Positions 1 through 5,023 of a DNA stretch of 5,748 nt are shown piece by piece. The notes under the pieces are model-generated. The model saw nothing but the letters and a program-made list of their open reading frames with translations, did no database searches and was not told the DNA's origin. The position numbers and the translations under genes are program-made. The stretch's first letter is position 1; every line of letters begins with the position of its first letter. This DNA is from Actinobacteria bacterium UBA3012 (GTDB lineage: Bacteria; Actinomycetota; Actinomycetes; Nanopelagicales; Nanopelagicaceae): positions 282 through 6,029 of the forward strand of contig DDZI01000055.1 of NCBI GenBank assembly GCA_002346305.1, in the 5' to 3' direction.

Positions 1-651
1 AAGTTTGCAAAGGCTGCGGTTATTGATGCAATTGATGCAAAATTACCACTAGTAGTTGTAATCACTGAGGGAATTCCAGTTCATGATTCAGCAGCTTTTT
101 ATGCATACGCTGTTGAAAAAGGAACAACTCGTTTAGTTGGACCAAACTGCCCAGGATTGATTAGCCCTGGAAAATCTAATATCGGAATCATTCCGGCAGA
201 TATCACAGGTCCAGGTCGTATTGGTTTAGTTTCTAAATCTGGGACTCTTACCTATCAAATGATGTATGAACTTCGTGACTTTGGTTTTAGCACCGCAGTA
301 GGAATTGGTGGAGACCCAATCATCGGAACAACACACATTGATTGTCTGCGCGCATTCCAAGATGACCCAGATACAGATACAATTGTCATGATTGGTGAAA
401 TCGGCGGAGATGCCGAAGAGCGGGCCGCAGCTTTTATTGGAGAATACGTAACTAAGCCCGTTGTTGGTTATGTTGCAGGCTTTACGGCCCCAGAAGGAAA
501 AACCATGGGACATGCCGGTGCAATCGTTTCAGGATCATCTGGAACCGCTGCTGCAAAGCAGAGCGCTCTCGAAGCTGTTGGCGTGAAAGTAGGAAAGACT
601 CCAAGTGAGACCGCACAATTAATGCGCGATATTTTAAATAATAAAAAATAA
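1..651 (+). CDS. sucD: Succinyl-CoA synthetase alpha subunit, 3' part (5' end outside window)
   Basis: This is the alpha subunit of succinate-CoA ligase, a cytoplasmic TCA-cycle enzyme that interconverts succinyl-CoA and succinate with formation of ATP or GTP. Reading frame 1 is open from the first base and gives 216 visible residues before TAA. Seen: ITEGIP at about 21-26 and GPNCPG at 47-52 (end of the CoA-binding domain), SKSGTLTYQ, GIGGDPI, IGEIGG with Glu133, and GHAGAI with the phosphorylated His at visible residue 171. The Glu-to-His distance is 38 residues, the same as Glu208-His246 in the E. coli alpha subunit, so about 75 N-terminal residues lie upstream of the window. A TTG at 157 begins a long open stretch but falls inside the conserved core and is not the start. 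The C-terminus (ILNNKK) is complete. The beta subunit sucC would be expected just upstream. The next gene begins 11 bases downstream, which suggests one transcript. Nucleotide specificity resides in the beta subunit and cannot be told here. Confidence 0.97.
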   Translation, partial: KFAKAAVIDAIDAKLPLVVVITEGIPVHDSAAFYAYAVEKGTTRLVGPNCPGLISPGKSNIGIIPADITGPGRIGLVSKSGTLTYQMMYELRDFGFSTAVGIGGDPIIGTTHIDCLRAFQDDPDTDTIVMIGEIGGDAEERAAAFIGEYVTKPVVGYVAGFTAPEGKTMGHAGAIVSGSSGTAAAKQSALEAVGVKVGKTPSETAQLMRDILNNKK

Positions 652-653
652 GG
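650..653 (+). promoter_or_regulatory. Ribosome binding site supporting a TTG start
   Basis: AAGG overlaps the sucD stop codon and lies 9 bases before the TTG at 663. No in-frame ATG occurs until well inside the membrane protein (Met51, in a conserved hydrophobic stretch), so this site decides for the TTG start. The short Shine-Dalgarno match and the rare start codon together suggest modest translation. Confidence 0.5.
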
Positions 654-662
654 TCGATTAAC

Positions 663-1760
663 TTGAGCCGCATCCTGCTGATTTCGTTTCAACAGGCCCT
701 ACGTAGTGTGGCATTAATCTTGCTTCCTTTGAGTTTTATCGCGCTCTTTGCCTGGTCCACCGCAGGAAGTGCAACTGGAAATACCTCTGATCCAATTCGA
801 GCCGCGATTTGGATGTGGCTAGGTAGTCACTTAGTTCCATTTGAATTATCGCTATCCGCAGGTTTTTCAAGTGGCGCACTTTCTTATCTTCCAATTGGCG
901 CGGCAATATTTCCGTGGCTAGCGATTCGAAGTGGCTACAAGCGAGCAAGTGAATTCTCGAATAACTCCAGGGGCTCACGAACTTTCGTAATATTTTTCTA
1001 TACTGCGATCGCGGCCCTTGCAGCAACTCTTAGCCAGAGCGAAAATATTAAGCCGAACCTACTTTTAACCCCGGCCTTTGTTCTCTTTTTGGGAATAAGT
1101 GCGACACTAAATTACCAAGGTAATTTCTTCCAAAAATTTAAGTTCCTTACCTTTGCATTCATGTCACTTTTAGGTTTATCTACTCTGGCCATCGGAGTAT
1201 CACTGATTATGCATTTTGAAATTGTTAAATCATTGGCGATCGTAATTCAACCAGGAATTATGGGGGGAATTCTATTTACAATTTTACAATTACTTTATCT
1301 ACCGAATTTTGCACTAGCTGGCATCTCATACTTCTTCGGCCCAGGATTCTCTATCGGGCTCGGAACTCTGATTTCACCGGTCACACTAGATATAAATTCG
1401 CTTCCAGCGATTCCATTACTTGGTTCACTTCCAACATCAGAATATCCACTAGTCCTAATTGCCTTGGTTGTTCCAGTCCTAATTCTTGCTTTAAATCAAT
1501 TAAAGATTTCGCTAGTGCATAATGAATTTAGAGTTCGGCAAAAAGAGATTATGTTCAGCGTGATCCCATTTTTAATCTTGCTAACCCTCTTCTCATTTTT
1601 AGCGGGCGGCACCCTTCTTACTCAAGATATGCACCCAGTGGGAGTAACTTGGTGGAAACTTCCAGCGTTATTCGGAGCCATTCAGATACTAATTTTGATT
1701 TTTGGCCTGTATCTACCTAAGTTGGTTAAGTCATTTAGATCACCTAAGAGCGAGATCTAA
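663..1760 (+). CDS. DUF6350 polytopic membrane protein, PerM-like (putative cell-division-associated)
   Basis: A 365-residue integral membrane protein with about nine or ten hydrophobic segments, roughly at residues 13-31, 70-88, 107-123, 131-148, 161-183, 188-210, 216-238, 261-278, 297-316 and 333-351. Family hallmarks I recognise: WLGSHLVP at 52-59, LPNFALAGISYFFGPGFSIG at 213-232 and LPAIPLLGSLP at 247-257, which match the usual 'LPN...GPGF.VG' and 'LPA.PLL..LP' blocks of DUF6350. The mycobacterial member upstream of purN (Rv0955, PerM) is reported to be needed for cell division at low magnesium and for persistence; assigning the same role here is inference from family and position. No catalytic motif is visible. 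The protein ends soon after the last membrane segment with a basic tail (residues 353-365) and lacks the long C-terminal extension of many high-GC relatives. The start is TTG, 11 bases after sucD. The TAA stop directly abuts the purN ATG, so translation of the two is probably coupled. Confidence 0.85.
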   Translation: MSRILLISFQQALRSVALILLPLSFIALFAWSTAGSATGNTSDPIRAAIWMWLGSHLVPFELSLSAGFSSGALSYLPIGAAIFPWLAIRSGYKRASEFSNNSRGSRTFVIFFYTAIAALAATLSQSENIKPNLLLTPAFVLFLGISATLNYQGNFFQKFKFLTFAFMSLLGLSTLAIGVSLIMHFEIVKSLAIVIQPGIMGGILFTILQLLYLPNFALAGISYFFGPGFSIGLGTLISPVTLDINSLPAIPLLGSLPTSEYPLVLIALVVPVLILALNQLKISLVHNEFRVRQKEIMFSVIPFLILLTLFSFLAGGTLLTQDMHPVGVTWWKLPALFGAIQILILIFGLYLPKLVKSFRSPKSEI

Positions 1761-2330
1761 ATGCGCATTGTTTTATTGGCCTCGGGAAATGGTTCACTTG
1801 CGCAATCGATTATTGATGCAAAGCAAACAGGAGCGCTGAACTTAGAAATCCTCGAGCTAATTGCAGATAAAGAGTGTTTAGCTATTGAACGAGCAAAGGC
1901 AGCAGGCATCGCCACAAAATGTTTACCCATGCTTGAGGAACGATCAACTTGGGATAACCAAATATTTGAAGCTGTTTTGCGATTAAATCCTGACCTGGTT
2001 GTGAGCGTTGGATTTATGCGGATTTTGGCGGCAGCATTTGTATCTAAGTTTCCAACAATTAATACACACCCTGCCCTGCTGCCAAATTTTCCAGGTGCCC
2101 ATGCGGTGAGAGATGCATTGGATTCGGCAGTTGAAGTGACTGGTTCAACGGTGCATTGGGTAGATACGGGCATCGATACTGGAGCCATAATCCAGCAGCA
2201 AGAGGTCGCAGTTCTGCCAGAAGATGATGAGGCAAGTCTGCATGAACGCATTAAGATTGTGGAACGAGCGCTCATAGTTGAGACTCTTCAACGTTTTATT
2301 GCTGATGGAATACCAAGGCGGAACCAATGA
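1761..2330 (+). CDS. purN: Phosphoribosylglycinamide formyltransferase (GAR transformylase 1)
   Basis: A cytoplasmic purine-synthesis enzyme (third step of the pathway) that transfers the formyl group of 10-formyl-tetrahydrofolate to glycinamide ribonucleotide (GAR). At 189 residues it has a normal family length. Seen: the phosphate-binding loop LASGNGSL at 6-13; GFMRIL at 84-89; the catalytic block with Asn101 and His103 in NTHPALLPNFPGAH; and GSTVHWVDTGIDTGAII, in which Asp139 corresponds to the catalytic Asp144 of the E. coli enzyme (Asn106 and His108 are the other two). All three catalytic residues are present. The 'GNGSL' form of the first loop resembles actinobacterial PurN rather than the E. 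coli 'GNGSN' form. The ATG directly follows the stop of the upstream membrane gene with no spacer. The TGA overlaps the purH ATG in ATGA. A GAG at 1752-1754, within the upstream gene, is a weak ribosome-binding site; coupling to upstream translation is likely. Confidence 0.96.
   Translation: MRIVLLASGNGSLAQSIIDAKQTGALNLEILELIADKECLAIERAKAAGIATKCLPMLEERSTWDNQIFEAVLRLNPDLVVSVGFMRILAAAFVSKFPTINTHPALLPNFPGAHAVRDALDSAVEVTGSTVHWVDTGIDTGAIIQQQEVAVLPEDDEASLHERIKIVERALIVETLQRFIADGIPRRNQ
2315..2320 (+). promoter_or_regulatory. Ribosome binding site of purH inside purN
   Basis: AAGGCG lies within the last codons of purN, with the GG 8 bases before the purH ATG at 2327. Together with the ATGA overlap it supports 2327 as the purH start and re-initiation by ribosomes finishing purN. 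Confidence 0.55.
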
Positions 2331-3865
2331 ATCGTAAGAAAGTAGCTCGAGCACTTGTCAGTGTTTATGACAAGACCGGCTTAGTAGAACTTGGTAAAAG
2401 CCTTGAAAAACACGGAATTGAAATTCTCTCAACAGGTTCAACCGCAAAGGTATTGCGTGACGCTGGAGTAAAAGTAATTGCGGTCGAAGATTACACCGGA
2501 TTTCCTGAAATGCTTGGCGGTCGGGTAAAAACACTACACCCACGAATTCATGGTGGAATTTTGGCTGACCAGAGCAACCCAAATCACTTGCAAGAGTTGG
2601 CCGATGCTGACATTGCACCTTTTGATTTAATAGTTATAAATCTTTATCCATTCACTCAAACAATTGCTAATGGAGCCGAATTTTCTGAATGCATCGAACA
2701 AATTGATATCGGGGGCCCAAGTATGTTGCGGGGCGCCGCCAAGAACCACAACTCTGTCGCTGTTATCTCAGACCCGGCCCAATACTCATTATTGGATACA
2801 GCTTTAGAAGAAGGTGGCTTTACGCTAGAAGAGCGCCGTAATTTGGCCATGAATACTTTCCGCAAAACTGCCGAATATGACATAGCGATAGCGGATTGGC
2901 TTGCCAATGAATTAAATCAGAGCGATTGGCGCGCAAAAGTTTGGCACAAAATTTCAGATCTTCGATATGGCGAGAATCCACATCAAAGCGCAGCAGTCTT
3001 CGCAGATATTTCGAGCGCTAAGGGAATTAGTAGCGCCAAGCAGCATCATGGCAAAGAGATGTCCTTCAACAATTTTACCGATGCCGATGCTGCACTACGT
3101 GCAGCTTATGATCACAGCCAACCTTGTGTAGCGATTATCAAACATGCAAACCCATGTGGCATTGCAATCGCAGCCGATATTAAAAGTGCATATTCGGCAG
3201 CCAATGCTTGCGATCCAGTTTCAGCATTCGGTGGCGTAGTCGCCGCAAATCGCACGCTCACAGTTGAAATGGCTAGTGCGTTGAGCGAAGTATTTACCGA
3301 GGTCGTTGTGGCGCCAGGATATGAAGCGGGAGCCATAGAAATATTGGCCACTAAACCATCAATAAGAATTCTTGAATTAGCTAATTACAAGATTGCTAAG
3401 GAAGAGCTGCGACCAATTACTGGTGGACTTTTAATTCAAGAAAGTGATTTGGTTGATGCTAGTGGTGATGATTTTGCGAATTGGCAGCAGGTTTCAGGTG
3501 GCGAAATTAGCGTGCAAGTTAAAAAAGATCTTGAGTTTGCCTGGCGAAGTGTGCGCTCAGTAAAAAGTAATGGAATTCTTCTAGCAAAAAGTGGTGCATC
3601 AGTTGGTGTTGGAATGGGCCAAGTAAATCGTGTCGATAGTGCAAAGCTTGCAGTGGCCCGCGCCGGCAAGCGAGCGAACAATTCTGTTGCTGCAAGCGAT
3701 GCATTCTTTCCTTTTGCTGATGGTCTGCAGATTCTGCTTGATGCTGGGATCACTGCAGTAGTGGCTCCGGGTGGAAGTGTGCGCGATGCCGAAGTAATCG
3801 AGGCAGCAAAAGCGGCAAATATTGCGATGTTCTTCACGGGAGTCCGTCATTTTTCGCATGCTTAA
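2327..3865 (+). CDS. purH: Bifunctional AICAR formyltransferase / IMP cyclohydrolase
   Basis: This enzyme catalyses the last two steps of IMP synthesis: formylation of AICAR with 10-formyl-tetrahydrofolate, then ring closure of FAICAR to IMP. It has 512 residues, close to the usual bacterial length, and both domains are intact. The N-terminal cyclohydrolase (MGS-like fold, about 1-200) shows STGSTAK at 35-41, FPEMLGGRVKTLHPRIHGG at 59-77, NLYPF at 105-109 and IDIGGPSMLRGAAKN at 126-140. The transformylase domain (about 205-512) shows LRYGENPHQ at 212-220, the catalytic Lys272-His273 pair in KHANPCG, AFGGVVAANR at 300-309, PGGSVRD at 481-487 and the terminal RHFSH. The start is supported by AAGGCG upstream and by the ATGA overlap with purN. 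folD follows after 22 bases, which places the producer and two consumers of formyl-tetrahydrofolate in one unit. Nothing is missing or broken. Confidence 0.98.
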   Translation: MNRKKVARALVSVYDKTGLVELGKSLEKHGIEILSTGSTAKVLRDAGVKVIAVEDYTGFPEMLGGRVKTLHPRIHGGILADQSNPNHLQELADADIAPFDLIVINLYPFTQTIANGAEFSECIEQIDIGGPSMLRGAAKNHNSVAVISDPAQYSLLDTALEEGGFTLEERRNLAMNTFRKTAEYDIAIADWLANELNQSDWRAKVWHKISDLRYGENPHQSAAVFADISSAKGISSAKQHHGKEMSFNNFTDADAALRAAYDHSQPCVAIIKHANPCGIAIAADIKSAYSAANACDPVSAFGGVVAANRTLTVEMASALSEVFTEVVVAPGYEAGAIEILATKPSIRILELANYKIAKEELRPITGGLLIQESDLVDASGDDFANWQQVSGGEISVQVKKDLEFAWRSVRSVKSNGILLAKSGASVGVGMGQVNRVDSAKLAVARAGKRANNSVAASDAFFPFADGLQILLDAGITAVVAPGGSVRDAEVIEAAKAANIAMFFTGVRHFSHA

Positions 3866-3876
3866 TGCTTCTCGAT

Positions 3877-3880
3877 AGGA
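3877..3880 (+). promoter_or_regulatory. Ribosome binding site of folD
   Basis: AGGA in the 22-base purH-folD spacer, 7 bases before the ATG at 3888, is a good Shine-Dalgarno match and fixes the folD start. The spacer has no room for a full promoter and no terminator-like hairpin, so folD is likely co-transcribed with purH. Confidence 0.65.
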
Positions 3881-3887
3881 TTCGAAT

Positions 3888-4727
3888 ATGAGCGCGATAA
3901 TTCTTGATGGCAAGGCAACTGCCGCCGTTATAAAAGATGAATTACGCCAAGTTGTTTCAAAGATGGCAAAGAAGCCCGGCCTCGGAACAATACTTGTTGG
4001 CGATGATCCTGGTTCGATGTCTTATGTATCTGGAAAGCATAGAGATTGCGCCGAAGTTGGAATAAATTCGATTCGAATTGATTTGCCCGCAACAGCGTCT
4101 GCAAGTGATGTTTCTGCAGCCCTTAAAGATTTAAATGACAGCAATGAATGCACGGGATACATAGTCCAACTTCCCTTACCTGGCGAAATAAATGCCAACA
4201 AGATTTTGGAGAGTATTAATCCAAATAAAGATGCCGACGGTTTGCATCCACTGAATTTAGGTAAATTAGTTATGGGAGCAAAGGCGCCATTGCCTTGCAC
4301 ACCTCGCGGAATCCTAGAGTTGTTGCATCGGTATTCACTAACTACATCAGGCAAAGAAGTGGTTGTGATTGGTCGAGGCTTAACGGTTGGCCGACCACTT
4401 GGATTATTGCTCTCACAACGAGGAAGCGATGCTACAGTCACAACTACGCATACCAAGACCAAAAATTTAATTTCTCACACAAAGCGTGCAGACATTGTTA
4501 TTGCTGCAATTGGTAGTGCGCACTTCTTAACTTCCGAGATGATAAAATCAGGGGCTATAGTTTTAGATGTTGGAATCACACGAACAAGTTCAGGTTTACA
4601 AGGTGATGTTCATCCTGATGTTGTAAGCGTTGCATCTGCATTTGCGCCAATGCCTGGTGGGGTAGGACCAATGACAAGAGCAATGTTGCTATCTAATGTT
4701 GTAGAAATGGCGCAGAATAATTCATGA
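3888..4727 (+). CDS. folD: Bifunctional methylenetetrahydrofolate dehydrogenase / methenyltetrahydrofolate cyclohydrolase
   Basis: This cytoplasmic enzyme oxidises 5,10-methylene-tetrahydrofolate to the methenyl form (normally with NADP) and hydrolyses it to 10-formyl-tetrahydrofolate, the donor used by the PurN and PurH encoded just upstream. At 279 residues it has the family length. Seen: YVSGKHRDCAEVGI at 46-59 with catalytic Lys50 (E. coli Lys54); VQLPLP at 93-98; KDADGLHPLN at 114-123 with the conserved Asp117; PCTPRGI at 136-142; the Rossmann segment VIGRGLTVGRPLGLLL at 160-175; and PMPGGVGPMTRAML near the C-terminus (254-267). The 'GRGLTVGRP' version of the nucleotide-binding loop, in place of the 'GRS..VG.P' of many bacteria, is like actinobacterial FolD. 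The start is supported by AGGA 7 bases upstream. The TGA overlaps the ATG of the following small membrane gene (ATGA). Confidence 0.97.
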   Translation: MSAIILDGKATAAVIKDELRQVVSKMAKKPGLGTILVGDDPGSMSYVSGKHRDCAEVGINSIRIDLPATASASDVSAALKDLNDSNECTGYIVQLPLPGEINANKILESINPNKDADGLHPLNLGKLVMGAKAPLPCTPRGILELLHRYSLTTSGKEVVVIGRGLTVGRPLGLLLSQRGSDATVTTTHTKTKNLISHTKRADIVIAAIGSAHFLTSEMIKSGAIVLDVGITRTSSGLQGDVHPDVVSVASAFAPMPGGVGPMTRAMLLSNVVEMAQNNS

Positions 4728-4963
4728 AGATTGCAGTCGATCGAATTCAAATTTTAGCTTTTGCTTTGATCGTTCTGGGCATTATCTTCGGGATTTTTGA
4801 TGCGGTCCGGACTGGCGCACTGCTTCTTTCAATCGGAACCGGAATAGTTGCAACAACCAAGTATTTACGCTCAAATCGTCGTCGGAAAATTGAATTAATA
4901 CTTCCAGTAGGCATGGCAGCGCTGCTCTTTGTGGTGGCGCTCACACTGCCTCATGCCAAGTAA
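4724..4963 (+). CDS. Small three-helix membrane protein, DUF3017-like
   Basis: A 79-residue membrane protein of unknown function. Three hydrophobic segments can be seen at about 9-25, 30-46 and 57-75. A strongly basic loop (KYLRSNRRRK, 46-55) lies between the second and third; by the positive-inside rule this loop and the N-terminus would be cytoplasmic. No catalytic motif or signal peptide cleavage site is visible. Actinobacteria typically carry a DUF3017 protein directly after folD, with the same pattern of a short N-terminal helix, an RxG turn (RTG at 29-31), a basic loop and a last helix ending in P. The family call rests on this layout and position more than on residue identity, and this copy is shorter than many relatives. 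The ATG overlaps the folD stop (ATGA) and no clear Shine-Dalgarno precedes it, so its translation probably depends on folD. The reading frame is open throughout and ends in TAA, 60 bases before mdh. Confidence 0.75.
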   Translation: MKIAVDRIQILAFALIVLGIIFGIFDAVRTGALLLSIGTGIVATTKYLRSNRRRKIELILPVGMAALLFVVALTLPHAK

Positions 4964-5006
4964 CATTTAGCCATTGCAGTTGAATCGATTTTAAATTTTC
5001 GAAGTT

Positions 5007-5022
5007 AAGAGAGAGAAGAGAG
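5007..5022 (+). promoter_or_regulatory. Polypurine ribosome-binding region of mdh
   Basis: A run of 16 purines (AAGAGAGAGAAGAGAG) ends one base before the mdh ATG at 5024. It contains several overlapping GAG/AGAG matches to the anti-Shine-Dalgarno sequence at suitable spacing, but no full AGGAGG. It supports 5024 as the start. Whether the repeated GA register does more than recruit ribosomes cannot be told from the sequence. Confidence 0.55.
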
Positions 5023-5023
5023 C

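Noticed and set aside
22..39. Tandem 9-base direct repeat ATTGATGCA
   Set aside because: It is in frame within sucD, encoding the Ile-Asp-Ala repeat of an ordinary helix also semi-repetitive in other SucD proteins. No regulatory or mobile context.
157..651. Separate gene starting at TTG 157
   Set aside because: The frame is open back to base 1 and residues before TTG match the SucD core (ITEGIP, GPNCPG), so the TTG is an internal Leu codon of a gene cut by the window edge.
1757..2275. 172-codon open frame on the minus strand opposite purN
   Set aside because: It mirrors a well-supported purN with intact catalytic residues, its translation is rich in Ser, Ala and Arg without recognisable motifs, and it has no context of its own.
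3436..3837. 133-codon and other open frames on the minus strand opposite purH
   Set aside because: These are shadows of the conserved purH transformylase domain. Their translations show no family features.
3879..3887. Palindrome ATTCGAAT just before the folD ATG, with GATTCGAAT again at 4070-4078
   Set aside because: The word is short, TTCGAA-type words occur elsewhere in the window, and the second copy simply encodes Ile-Arg-Ile in FolD. Not enough for an operator claim.
4295..4516. 73-codon frame inside folD on the plus strand
   Set aside because: It lies wholly within the conserved FolD nucleotide-binding region in another frame, with no ribosome-binding site or recognisable product.
4964..5006. 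Rho-independent terminator after the DUF3017-like gene
   Set aside because: The possible pairing around the AT-rich block has only about three closing base pairs (CGA/TCG) and mismatches inside, with no following T-run of the expected kind.
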